The notes beneath the pieces are model-generated. The model saw only the letters and a list, made by a program, of their open reading frames with translations, did no database searches and was not told the origin of the DNA. Made by a program: the position numbers and the translations under genes. A stretch of DNA of 64,000 bases from Nitratireductor arenosus (lineage in GTDB: Bacteria > Pseudomonadota > Alphaproteobacteria > Rhizobiales > Rhizobiaceae): positions 124,001-188,000 of the forward strand of contig NZ_WPHG01000004.1 of NCBI RefSeq assembly GCF_009742725.1, read 5' to 3'. This document shows positions 1 to 9,050 of the stretch, piece after piece; position 1 is the first letter of the stretch; each line of letters begins with the position of its first letter.

Positions 1-298
1 CGTCGATGCTGATGCTGTCGACATCGCCAAACCGCGCCGACAGCCTGTCGCGCAAAAGCACGGCAAGCCCTTCCTTCTGCGCATCCGTGCGCCCCTCAAG
101 CAGCGACACGGTGACGTGGATGAAGCTTTCGATCCCGCCGGCGAACCGGAAGCGCTCGTAGGACGCCGCCCTGACCTTGATGTCATCCGGGTTCATGACG
201 CCAGACCGCGCGCCGGCCTCGTGGCATAGGCCGATCGCCTGCTCGATTGCGTCGTCGCGGTCGAGACCGGCGGAATGTTCGATGACGAAATGCGGCAT
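1..298 (-). CDS. 5-carboxymethyl-2-hydroxymuconate Delta-isomerase-like protein (partial, 3' end outside window)
   Basis: The minus-strand frame begins at an ATG at 298 and stays open to the left edge, giving 99 residues of a family usually about 125 long. The product begins MPHFVIEHSAG, the typical start of the CHMI (HpaF-like) branch of the tautomerase superfamily. Pro2, the catalytic general base after Met removal, is present. Later FAGGIESFIHVTVSLLEGR also matches the family. CHMI isomerises the product of extradiol cleavage of homoprotocatechuate. It lies 30 bases downstream of the glutamine-synthetase-like gene and is probably the next gene of the same operon, so a meta-cleavage route may continue to the left. 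The exact substrate cannot be inferred from the fragment. Confidence 0.8.
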   Translation of the reverse strand, partial: MPHFVIEHSAGLDRDDAIEQAIGLCHEAGARSGVMNPDDIKVRAASYERFRFAGGIESFIHVTVSLLEGRTDAQKEGLAVLLRDRLSARFGDVDSISID

Positions 299-328
299 GG
301 CCGAGCGGTCCTTTTCCGGATGGCACCG

Positions 329-1792
329 TTAAAACAGCGAAAAATACTCTCGCTGTTCCCACTCCGAGACGGTCATCAAATAGCGGTCCCACTCGGCCCG
401 CTTGATGTGGGCGAGATAGTCGACGAAATCGGCACCGATGGCATCGCGGTAGAAAGTGCCCCGTTCGAAGGCCTCGATCGCGGCGATCAGACTTTTGGGC
501 AGCGCGGTCGCGGTGTTGTCATAGGGTTTTTCGACCGCCGGCGGTGCCTTGAGCTTGCGTTCGATGCCGTCGAGGCCGCCGAGGATCTGCGAAGCGAAGT
601 AGAAATAGGGATTGGCGGCCGGTTCCGCGATGCGGTTTTCCACCCGGCTCGCTTTGTCGCCCGGCGCCATCAGCGCCCGGATCATCGCGCCCTTGTTGTC
701 GCGACCCCACTGGATGCGGTCTGGCGCGAGCTGATAGGCCTGATAGCGCTTGTAACCGTTGACTGTCGGCGTGGTCAAAAGGCAGCTTTCGGCGGCGCGG
801 TCGAGCAGTCCGGCGACCCAGCCGTCGGCGGCGTCGGACAACGCGCCATCCGAGCGCGGGATGAAGAGATTTTCGCCGCTTGCCGTGTCGATCAGGGACT
901 GGTGCAGGTGCCAGCCGCTGGCCATGCCGTTGTCGACCCTGGGCCGGCACATGAAGGTGGCGTGCAGCCCCAGGCGCGCGCAGACCTGCTTCACCGTCGA
1001 GCGGAACAGCATCATGGCGTCGGCATGGTCCATGGGCCCGGCCGGCTCGAAGGTGAATTCGCACTGGCTGGGACCGAACTCGGCTTCCATGGAGCGCACC
1101 GGCAGACCGAGAGCCTCGCAGGCGCGGCGCAACTCGTCCATGACGTTCTCGAGCGCGTCGTAGCGCGCCTCGGTCAGATATTGGTAGCCGTGCGAAAGCA
1201 GGCTGGTCTCGGGCGGCGTCGCCGGCATGCCGCCATCGGAATGATCGAGACGGGGCCGGTCGATCTTGAAGACGTAAAACTCAACCTCCAGCCCACACAC
1301 CATCGCCATGCCGGCATTGGCGAGTCGGTCAACGGCTTTGCGCAAAATAGTGCGCGAGCCGAACGGGAAGGCTGCGCCGTCCTTGAAATAGACGTCGCAC
1401 AGGATCCAGCCCGAATGCGGCGACCAGGGCAGGACGCGAAAGGTCGCCGGATCGGGCACCAGCATCACGTCGCCCGCCCCGGTCAGTGCACCGACGCCGT
1501 GGCCGGCCTCTTCCTCCCATACCGAAAACACGGTGCGGTGGGAGGTATCCTTCAGGAGCAGGGTCGAGGTGATCGCCATGCCCTCGCGGAACGCCGATTT
1601 CAGCGCCGAGGCCACCACGGTCTTGCCGCGCAGCACGCCGTGCTGATCGGCGAAGACCAGGCGCACGGTTTCCAGCCCGCGCGTCTCCAGCGAGCCGAGG
1701 ATCTCGTTCGCCCGGCGCAGCGCGTCGTCGTCAAGGAGGCCATGCCGGCCGGTGAACCCGCCGCTCAGACCAGCGGCATCAAATGTCGACAT
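329..1792 (-). CDS. glutamine synthetase-like (gamma-glutamyl-amine ligase type) protein
   Basis: 487 residues. The ATG at 1792 is chosen because GAGGGG lies about 6 bases upstream and the beta-grasp domain begins soon after; a longer frame to 1945 only adds low-complexity residues. Family motifs are the metal-binding LEVEFYVF (about 168-175), MEAEFGPSQCEF (about 235-246), the ATP/glutamate loop NGMASGWHLHQSL (about 288-300), and near the C-terminus SRVENRIAEPAANPY. The divergent loops and length fit the GlnA-type III / PuuA / IpuC / TdnQ group, which ligates glutamate to amines in catabolism, rather than housekeeping GlnA. Position directly after a Rieske oxygenase recalls aniline-type pathways where an arylamine is gamma-glutamylated first. 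The substrate is inferred only. Confidence 0.85.
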   Translation of the reverse strand: MSTFDAAGLSGGFTGRHGLLDDDALRRANEILGSLETRGLETVRLVFADQHGVLRGKTVVASALKSAFREGMAITSTLLLKDTSHRTVFSVWEEEAGHGVGALTGAGDVMLVPDPATFRVLPWSPHSGWILCDVYFKDGAAFPFGSRTILRKAVDRLANAGMAMVCGLEVEFYVFKIDRPRLDHSDGGMPATPPETSLLSHGYQYLTEARYDALENVMDELRRACEALGLPVRSMEAEFGPSQCEFTFEPAGPMDHADAMMLFRSTVKQVCARLGLHATFMCRPRVDNGMASGWHLHQSLIDTASGENLFIPRSDGALSDAADGWVAGLLDRAAESCLLTTPTVNGYKRYQAYQLAPDRIQWGRDNKGAMIRALMAPGDKASRVENRIAEPAANPYFYFASQILGGLDGIERKLKAPPAVEKPYDNTATALPKSLIAAIEAFERGTFYRDAIGADFVDYLAHIKRAEWDRYLMTVSEWEQREYFSLF

Positions 1793-1850
1793 GCGTTTCC
1801 CCTCGACAAGGCGTCGTGTCCGCTTCAGGTTTTTCGGCCTGGGGCCCAGC

Positions 1851-3170
1851 TCAGAGTGTTGCGTCCCACGCGCAGCCGGAACGCCGGGCGCCGTCGCTCT
1901 GGATCCAGCTTTCCTCCCACCCCTCGGTCTGGGCGATCGCATCAATCGAGATCGGGCCGCGAATCGCCTTGGTGGTCTCGGCGTCGCCGCGCATCGGCAG
2001 CGCCTCGATCTGGCCGTTCTTGACGTTGTCGATCGCCGCCCGCAGCATGCGCCGGTATTTCATGATACCGACATCGGTGCGACCGAGATGCTCTTCGGTG
2101 CGGTCCTGGATACGGCCCATCGATTCCACCGCCCACTGGTCGTGGACGTTGATGTCGAGCCCCATGCCGGTATAGGTCACGTCGCGCTGTTCGTCGGGAT
2201 TGTAGCCGTAATTGTTGGCCCGATTCTTTATCGGCGCATAGTCGGGCAGACGGTGCTCCTTGAGGCGCTGTTCGCGCATCAAGGTCTTGTCGACGGGGCG
2301 GCCGAAGCTGGTGAACATCGAATACCAATAACAGGTCTCGTCATCGACCGGCACGTGCCACTGGGTGATCGTCATCTCGTTGGACATGGGAATGCAGATC
2401 GTCTCGGGAAAGATCTGGTTGGTCACCCGCACGTGGGTGCGCCCATCCTCCATATGGCGAAGCGAGATCAGGCGCATGCCGTAATCGGTTTCCTCGACCT
2501 TGATGTCGGGTCTCGGATACTCGCGCAGCAGCCGGGTCATGGGAATGTCGGTCTCGCCGGCCTTGTCGCGGAACTGCTTGCCGTAGGAATCGGCCGGATC
2601 CTCGTCCTGCAGGAAGCGATGCAGGAAGGAGGCGTGGGCGGGATCGATACCGACTTCCATGGCCTGAAGCCAGTTGCACTCCCAAAGCCCCTTGAAGGCG
2701 AAAACATGGGTGTCGGGCGCCGCGAAGCAGTCGAGCGCCGGGAAAGGCGGCGGATCGCCGGGGCCCATATAGGCAAAGACGATGCCGTTCTTTTCCACCA
2801 CCGGGTAGGAACGGATGCGGATATTCTTGTGCATCTGGCTGCCCTCGGGCTCGCCGGGCTGCTCGATGCACTGACCCGAGCGGTCGAAGTTCCAGCCATG
2901 GAAAGCGCAGCGCAGGCCGCCATCCTCGAGCCGGCCATAGAGCATGTCGGCGCCACGGTGCGGACAATGGCGGTCGATCAGGCCGAGCTTGCCCTCGAGA
3001 TCGCGGAACAAGACCAGATCCTCGCCGAGCAGGCGCACCGGCACAACCGGCCGCGCCGTCATCAGCTCATCGGCGAGAGCTGCCGGCTGCCAATAAAGCC
3101 GCAGCACCGACCCCGCGTCGGTCCCCCGTCCGACCCGGGTCAAGAGATCGTTTTGTTCCTGGCTCATCAT
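1851..3170 (-). CDS. Rieske non-heme iron aromatic oxygenase, alpha subunit
   Basis: 439 residues. An N-terminal Rieske [2Fe-2S] domain carries CPHRG (C69, H71) and CAFHGW (C88, H91). The mononuclear iron site has DPAHASFLH (H179 and H184), with the third ligand probably the Asp of TDVGIMKYR. The sequence style (RLYWQPAALADEL near the N-terminus, no beta subunit gene nearby) resembles the phthalate-oxygenase/LigXa/phenoxybenzoate-dioxygenase group that hydroxylates or O-demethylates substituted aromatic acids. AAGGGAG precedes the ATG at 3170. It sits 33 bases after the reductase gene and 58 before the glutamine-synthetase-like gene. The electron chain would be NAD(P)H, the adjacent FAD reductase, the adjacent ferredoxin, then this protein. 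Substrate unknown. Confidence 0.92.
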   Translation of the reverse strand: MMSQEQNDLLTRVGRGTDAGSVLRLYWQPAALADELMTARPVVPVRLLGEDLVLFRDLEGKLGLIDRHCPHRGADMLYGRLEDGGLRCAFHGWNFDRSGQCIEQPGEPEGSQMHKNIRIRSYPVVEKNGIVFAYMGPGDPPPFPALDCFAAPDTHVFAFKGLWECNWLQAMEVGIDPAHASFLHRFLQDEDPADSYGKQFRDKAGETDIPMTRLLREYPRPDIKVEETDYGMRLISLRHMEDGRTHVRVTNQIFPETICIPMSNEMTITQWHVPVDDETCYWYSMFTSFGRPVDKTLMREQRLKEHRLPDYAPIKNRANNYGYNPDEQRDVTYTGMGLDINVHDQWAVESMGRIQDRTEEHLGRTDVGIMKYRRMLRAAIDNVKNGQIEALPMRGDAETTKAIRGPISIDAIAQTEGWEESWIQSDGARRSGCAWDATL

Positions 3171-3203
3171 GGCGCATTCTCCCTTCGGAATGTGTCAGTC
3201 CGT

Positions 3204-4436
3204 TTAAGCGTCAGCGCGCACGACCGCCTTTGCAAGCGCAATGGTGGCGTCGCGCGCCTCGTCGATGGCGAGCGGCGTGCCCGCCGCGATCAGTTTGCGG
3301 GCTGCCATGTGGTCGGCCGCCCGGTTGATGGAGTGCGCGGCGACCAGCCTGTCGCCGTCGAGTTCCAGCAGCGTGAAGGCGCCGTCATCGGGATCGCCGC
3401 GCATCAGCCGCGTCGTTCCCGCGCGGCTCAGGCCGGCCATCTGGACCTTGAGATCGTATTGATCCGTCCAGAACCAGGGCACGGGTGCCGCCGGCGTCGC
3501 CGCGCCGCAGATATCGGCCGCCGCCATCCTGGCCTGGTCGACCGCGTTCTGAACCGATTCAAGCCGCAGCCGTGCACCCGCGTGCGGATTGTGCGCTGCC
3601 GCGACGTCACCGATGGCGTAAATGTCGGCATTGCTGGTGCGGCCCTTGTCGTCGACACGCACGCCGCCGGCATCGATTTCGAGCCCGGCCTGGCTTGCAA
3701 GGTCGATATTCGCCTCGCCGCCGACGCCAACCACGATCAGGTCCGCCGCGATGCGCTGCCCGTCCGCGAGCGTGACCGCCCGCGCCCTGCCCGCCTCGCC
3801 CTCGAAGGCGGCGACCGAGGCGCCGAAGTGGAAGGTGACGCCCTTCATGCGGTGATAGTCGCGCAGAAAATCGGACATGGCGGCCGGAAGCGCCCGCGCC
3901 AGAAGCCGGTCCTGGGCCTCGACCACGGTCGTCGTCTTGCCGGCCTTCGCGGCCGTCGAGGCGATTTCGAGACCGATGAAGCCGCCGCCGACGATGACGA
4001 CCGACCCGGCCTTTTCCAGCGCCGGCCTGATCAGGCGCGCGTCGTGGAGGGAGCGCAGGGTAACGATGCCGGCAAGGTTGGCTCCGTCAACGGGAAGCCG
4101 GCGCGCCCGCGAGCCCGTCGCCAGGATCAGCTTGTCATAGCCGTAATTCCCCGTGCCGGTCTCGATCGTGCGCTGCGCGGCGTCGAGGCGCAGAACCGGC
4201 TCGCCGCGGCGAAAATCGATGTCGGAATCGCGATAGAAGGCCTCGCCGCGCAGCAGGATCTGGTCCTCGGTCTTTTCACCGGCCAGAAACGCCTTGGAGA
4301 GCGGCGGACGGTGATAAGGCAGCGCGTCCTCGGCCGAAAACAGGCGCACGGCGCCGTCCCAGCCACCCTGGCGCAGCGATGCCGCCGCCTGCACGCCGCC
4401 ATGCGAGGCGCCGATAATAATCGCTGCTTTTGTCAA
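3204..4436 (-). CDS. FAD-dependent ferredoxin-NAD(P)+ reductase of the oxygenase system
   Basis: 410 residues. Start is TTG at 4436, whose TTGA overlaps the TGA stop of the ferredoxin gene, so translation is probably coupled. The frame can be read further upstream, but that part is a shadow of the ferredoxin gene. Two Rossmann folds are visible: AIIIGASHGG (5-14) for FAD, and VVIVGGGFIGLEIA (about 146-159) for NAD(P)H. ATGSRARRLP (106-115) and IYAIGDVAA further on are also typical. Length and motifs match putidaredoxin-reductase-type partners (CamA, LigXd, BphA4). It passes electrons from NAD(P)H to the [2Fe-2S] ferredoxin encoded just upstream. Confidence 0.92.
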   Translation of the reverse strand: MTKAAIIIGASHGGVQAAASLRQGGWDGAVRLFSAEDALPYHRPPLSKAFLAGEKTEDQILLRGEAFYRDSDIDFRRGEPVLRLDAAQRTIETGTGNYGYDKLILATGSRARRLPVDGANLAGIVTLRSLHDARLIRPALEKAGSVVIVGGGFIGLEIASTAAKAGKTTTVVEAQDRLLARALPAAMSDFLRDYHRMKGVTFHFGASVAAFEGEAGRARAVTLADGQRIAADLIVVGVGGEANIDLASQAGLEIDAGGVRVDDKGRTSNADIYAIGDVAAAHNPHAGARLRLESVQNAVDQARMAAADICGAATPAAPVPWFWTDQYDLKVQMAGLSRAGTTRLMRGDPDDGAFTLLELDGDRLVAAHSINRAADHMAARKLIAAGTPLAIDEARDATIALAKAVVRADA

Positions 4437-4768
4437 ACCTGCGCCTCCGGAAGGATGAAGACGGCGCCGTCGAGTTCGCGGCAAAGCTTGATCTGGCACG
4501 ACAGGCGACTTGCCGGCCGGCGCTCCGCGCTCGTCATGTCGAGCATGTCGTCCTCGTCGATCTGCTGTTCGGGCAGGCTGTCGGGCGCGACGAGATCGCA
4601 GTAGACATGACAGGTCGCGCACACGCAGGCGCCGCCGCACTCGGCCTCGATACCGCCGACATTGTTCATGATGGCCGCTTCCATCACGCTGGTGCCGGCC
4701 GGTGCCGCGACCTCGATCCGGCGGTCGCCGTCGAGCGATTGAAAAACGATCTTTACCTTTTCGTCCAT
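4433..4768 (-). CDS. adrenodoxin-type [2Fe-2S] ferredoxin
   Basis: 111 residues from the ATG at 4768. An in-frame ATG at 4810 with GGAG just upstream would add 14 residues; I prefer 4768 because family members begin a few residues before the first strand (here KVKIVFQ). Cluster ligands follow the C-x5-C-x2-C pattern in ECGGACVCATCHVYC, with a further Cys in SCQIKL. This type serves P450s and three-component Rieske oxygenases, and here it is the first gene of the operon with its reductase and oxygenase. It is probably the direct donor to the Rieske centre of the downstream alpha subunit. Confidence 0.9.
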   Translation of the reverse strand: MDEKVKIVFQSLDGDRRIEVAAPAGTSVMEAAIMNNVGGIEAECGGACVCATCHVYCDLVAPDSLPEQQIDEDDMLDMTSAERRPASRLSCQIKLCRELDGAVFILPEAQV

Positions 4769-4849
4769 GCCGCCAATGTCCAGCTCGAGCCCGGCACCCT
4801 CTCCAAACATGCCGCTCCGCGGTCAGATCAGGCGAGGAAGATGTGGAAA

Positions 4850-4864
4850 GTTCGATTAACGAAC
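4850..4864. promoter_or_regulatory. inverted repeat in divergent promoter region, possible IclR-type operator
   Basis: GTTCGATTAACGAAC has perfect 5-base arms around ATTAA, in the 249-base AT-rich gap between the ferredoxin gene (minus) and the RidA gene (plus). The arm sequence resembles PcaR/PcaU/PobR-type IclR-family operators as I remember them (GTTCGATAATCGCAC). Nearby TATCGACC and GTATCGAACC partly repeat the half-site. No IclR regulator gene is in the window, so the assignment is only a motif resemblance. Confidence 0.4.
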
Positions 4865-5017
4865 ATTTCGTCTTTTATCGACCACATATTTGTAGAAGTA
4901 TCGAACCGGGCTGTCAAGGAAGCTGGCAGTCGACTTGTGTACCGCCTCACGGGGTGTTTTTCGCGATCTAGGCCGCGACACCAAGATGCGGAATTCCAAC
5001 CTGAAAGGTATTCTTCA

Positions 5018-5422
5018 ATGATTTCAAATTCTTCACTCAATTTCCTACTGCCCAAATCGATCAGCGCGCCGTTCGCCGCCTACAGCCACGGCGTCGAGGT
5101 CGCCGCCGGCAGCCGCCTGATCTTCTGCTCCGGCCAGTTGGGAATCGGCCTCGACGGGCAGGTGCCGACCGATACCGGGGCCCAGGCCGAGCTGTGTTTC
5201 GCCAATATCCGCGCGATTCTGGCCGAAGGCGGCATGGAGCTGTCCGACGTTATCCGCATCAACGCCTACGTGACCGGGCGCGAGCATATGAAACCCTATA
5301 TGGCGGTGCGCGACCGGCTTTTTCCCAATCCCGCTCCCGCCTCGACGCTGATGATCGTTTCGGGCTTCACGCGCGAGGAATTCACGGTCGAAATCGAGGC
5401 CGTGGCCGCCCGACAGGCCTAA
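5018..5422 (+). CDS. RidA/YjgF/UK114 family protein
   Basis: 134 residues from an ATG at 5018, preceded by AAGG about 9 bases upstream. Longer in-frame extensions run antisense to the ferredoxin and were rejected. RidA hallmarks are AAYSHGVEVAAGSRLIFCSGQLG, a central LCFANIRAILAEGGMELSDVIRI and the C-terminal FTVEIEAVAA. RidA proteins hydrolyse reactive enamines/imines, and subfamilies act as 2-aminomuconate deaminases in aminophenol and anthranilate catabolism. It diverges from the Rieske/glutamine-synthetase-like operon and may share its regulator. A role in deaminating a pathway intermediate is plausible but not shown by sequence alone. Confidence 0.88.
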   Translation: MISNSSLNFLLPKSISAPFAAYSHGVEVAAGSRLIFCSGQLGIGLDGQVPTDTGAQAELCFANIRAILAEGGMELSDVIRINAYVTGREHMKPYMAVRDRLFPNPAPASTLMIVSGFTREEFTVEIEAVAARQA

Positions 5423-5505
5423 AACCTGTCTCCGAAACCGGGCGCCGCGCTCGAGAGGCATGGTTCAGGCCTGGGGACGGTTATGGACTGGAGCGTCGTA
5501 GGAGG

Positions 5506-5588
5506 CAAAATCGCCCAGTTCCAGGAGCCAAGCCGAAGGCGGAATTGCCTTCCGTCGAGGCTTTGCGACGCGGAAATGGGCGATTTTG
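5506..5588. repeat. intergenic nested palindromic element
   Basis: Between the convergent RidA and tadC genes, CAAAATCGCCCA (5506-5517) is the exact reverse complement of TGGGCGATTTTG (5577-5588). Inside the loop a second stem, GAAGGC (5535-5540) with GCCTTC (5547-5552), can form. The whole would fold as a long cruciform or hairpin. No convincing coding frame covers it. It may be a dispersed intergenic palindrome of the kind common in rhizobial genomes, but copy number cannot be judged from one window. Confidence 0.45.
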
Positions 5589-5637
5589 GCGCCATTTCTT
5601 CAGGACGCGGCGGCTTTTGCGCCACGCCCAGCCCCTG

Positions 5638-5665
5638 GAGCCGTTCATCGCAAGATGAACGGCTC
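5638..5665. terminator. perfect 12-bp stem-loop with GCAA tetraloop between convergent genes
   Basis: GAGCCGTTCATC, GCAA and GATGAACGGCTC form a perfect 12-base stem closed by a GNRA tetraloop, just before the end of tadC on the opposite strand. No T-run follows on either strand, so it is not a canonical intrinsic terminator. Its position between convergent transcription units suggests a bidirectional transcript-end or stability hairpin. Confidence 0.45.
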
Positions 5666-5678
5666 TGCCCGTCCACGG

Positions 5679-6638
5679 CTAGCCGGTGGAGAATTTCACG
5701 ATCAGGGGGATGATCGCCACCATGATCACGACCGGCAGGATGCACACGGTCACCGGGATCGACATCTTGGCCGGCAGCGCATGCGCCTTCTCCTCCGCCA
5801 ACGACATGCGCTTGTGGCGCATGTCGTCGGAAAAGACCCTGAGCGCACCCGAAAGGCTGGTGCCCAGTTCCTTCGACTGCTGCAACAGGGTCGCAAAGGA
5901 GCGTACTTCCTCAAGGCCGAGCCGGTCGGACAGGGATTTCAGGGCGTCATCCAGGCCCCGACCGGCCCGCAACTCGATCGAGACCAGATGCAGATTCTGG
6001 CCGAGCGCGGGATAAGTCACCATCAGTTCGCGCGCAACCCGCTCGATGCCGGCCTCCATACTCATGCCGGCATCCGAACACACGATCATGAGATCCATGA
6101 AATCGGGAAAGCCGTCGCGATATTCGCGCATCCGCGTCGCAATGGCCCGCGCCAGCACGAAGGCGGGCAGGTGATAGCCGATCGCCGCGGTCGCCAGCAC
6201 GGTCAGCCCGCGCATGGCCGACGAGGCGTCCGCCATCATGGAGGCGACCAGGACCAGGCCGGCCAGCACGCCGCCGGCCAGCGCCACGATCCGCGCAAGA
6301 AAAAAGACGCCGACGGCGCGCGGATCGAGATAACCGGCGCGGATGAGCTTCATGCGCAGCCGGGCCACGTTTTCCGGGTCGCTCCTGGCGTAAAAATCCC
6401 GGGTGGACCTGACCATGCGTTCCCGCGCCGCGTTGCGCGGCTTCGCACTCGCCGGTTCGGCGCCGACCGCTCCGGCGCCACCGGCTGGGCGAGCGACCCG
6501 CAGGCGCCGCTTGACGTCCTTGTCCCGCCCGGCGCCGGAAAGCAGCGGATAGGCCAGCGCTCCGCCGCCGACGACGAGCAGCACCAGGGCCGCCAGGACC
6601 TTGATGTCGATCGTACCCGGGATCGCGGTCATATCCAT
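5679..6638 (-). CDS. tadC: Flp/Tad pilus assembly inner-membrane protein TadC
   Basis: 319 residues starting at the ATG at 6638, where TGATG overlaps the tadB stop. A type II secretion F (GspF-like) domain is visible: hydrophobic segments near the N-terminus and centre, then GFPDFMDLMIVCSDAGMSME, LSDRLGLEEVRSFATLLQQ, and a C-terminal membrane segment after KMSIPVTVCILPVV. TadB and TadC form the inner-membrane platform driven by the TadA/CpaF ATPase. It is the last gene of the visible pilus operon; tadD, commonly next, is absent. Confidence 0.93.
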   Translation of the reverse strand: MDMTAIPGTIDIKVLAALVLLVVGGGALAYPLLSGAGRDKDVKRRLRVARPAGGAGAVGAEPASAKPRNAARERMVRSTRDFYARSDPENVARLRMKLIRAGYLDPRAVGVFFLARIVALAGGVLAGLVLVASMMADASSAMRGLTVLATAAIGYHLPAFVLARAIATRMREYRDGFPDFMDLMIVCSDAGMSMEAGIERVARELMVTYPALGQNLHLVSIELRAGRGLDDALKSLSDRLGLEEVRSFATLLQQSKELGTSLSGALRVFSDDMRHKRMSLAEEKAHALPAKMSIPVTVCILPVVIMVAIIPLIVKFSTG

Positions 6639-7603
6639 CAGAACCGGAAGCTCGCCATCTTGAACATCATCGCATTGCCGAGCAACAGCCAGCCCAGGGT
6701 CGCACCCATCAGGTACCAGGTCATCGGCGCGTCGATCACTTCGCCATACATGTCCGGCGCCACCATCGACATTGCGAGCGCCAACAACACCGGCAGCGCG
6801 CTCAAAATATAGGCGGACATGCGACCCTCGGTCGAAATCGACCGGATCTTGCGGCGCAGCTTGCCGCGCGCGCGAATAACGCCGGAGAGCCCGTCGAGGA
6901 TTTCGCGCAGATTGCCGCCGGTGGTGTTTTGGATGGACACCGCCGTCACGAACAGCGGCAGATCTTCGTGGCCGACACGCCGGTACATGTCGTTGAGCGC
7001 CGTCACAAGGTCGGAGCCATAGGTCACCTCGTCGGCGATCATGCCGAATTCGGTGCCGATCGGGTCGGGCATCTCGCGCGCGACCATCGCGATCGCGACC
7101 GGCACGGGATGGCCGGCCTTGAGGCTGCGGGTGATCAGCTCCAGCGCCTCGGGCAGTTGCAGGCCAAACTTCTTGTGCCGGCGCTTGCGCAGATATTTCA
7201 GCACCGCGACAGGCAGGATCAATGCCCCGGCGGGGACGACAAGCGCGGCGTGGCGCACCGGCAGACCCAGCCATGCTGCCGTGATCGCGAGCCCCAGCGC
7301 CGCGCCGATGGTGATGGCGAGAAACCGCGCCAGCGGCATGGCCAGGCCGGACTGGGTGCGCAGCGCACGCAGCCGCGCGAGCGACAACAGCGCGCGTTTT
7401 TGACCGGCGCCGCGCTCCTTGCGCAACTGGATCAAGACCTCTTCCTGGGTCAGCCTGGAATTTTGCAGGCGCATGCGCCGGTTGATAGTCATGCGGCGGT
7501 CCTTGCGCCCGGCCACCAACAGATAGACGGCTTCGGCGACCATAATGCCGCACAAAGCCGCGGCGGCGTAGATAACGTGGAGCGGGGTGATGGCGTCGAA
7601 CAT
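6638..7603 (-). CDS. tadB: Flp/Tad pilus assembly inner-membrane protein TadB
   Basis: 321 residues from the ATG at 7603, with AGGAG about 11 bases upstream; a GTG four codons earlier overlaps the cpaF stop (GTGA) and is an alternative. It has N-terminal membrane segments, a GspF-type cytoplasmic domain (LPEALELITRSLKAGHPV, then TEFGMIADEV and TTGGNLREILDGLS) and two C-terminal membrane helices. With TadC it forms the pilus platform in the inner membrane. It follows cpaF closely, so the genes are probably translationally coupled. Confidence 0.93.
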   Translation of the reverse strand: MFDAITPLHVIYAAAALCGIMVAEAVYLLVAGRKDRRMTINRRMRLQNSRLTQEEVLIQLRKERGAGQKRALLSLARLRALRTQSGLAMPLARFLAITIGAALGLAITAAWLGLPVRHAALVVPAGALILPVAVLKYLRKRRHKKFGLQLPEALELITRSLKAGHPVPVAIAMVAREMPDPIGTEFGMIADEVTYGSDLVTALNDMYRRVGHEDLPLFVTAVSIQNTTGGNLREILDGLSGVIRARGKLRRKIRSISTEGRMSAYILSALPVLLALAMSMVAPDMYGEVIDAPMTWYLMGATLGWLLLGNAMMFKMASFRF

Positions 7604-7611
7604 GGCCGGGT

Positions 7612-9042
<1,431 letters not shown>

Positions 9043-9050
9043 CGCGCGCC

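Noticed and set aside
329-3170. Assignment as a tdn/aniline dioxygenase operon
   Set aside because: The GATase-like subunit, oxygenase beta subunit and the one-component reductase of aniline systems are absent; only the ligase-oxygenase association is shared.
1752-4604. 950-codon open frame on the plus strand
   Set aside because: It lies antisense to the Rieske oxygenase and reductase genes, has no recognisable domain, and is a shadow of GC-rich codon use.
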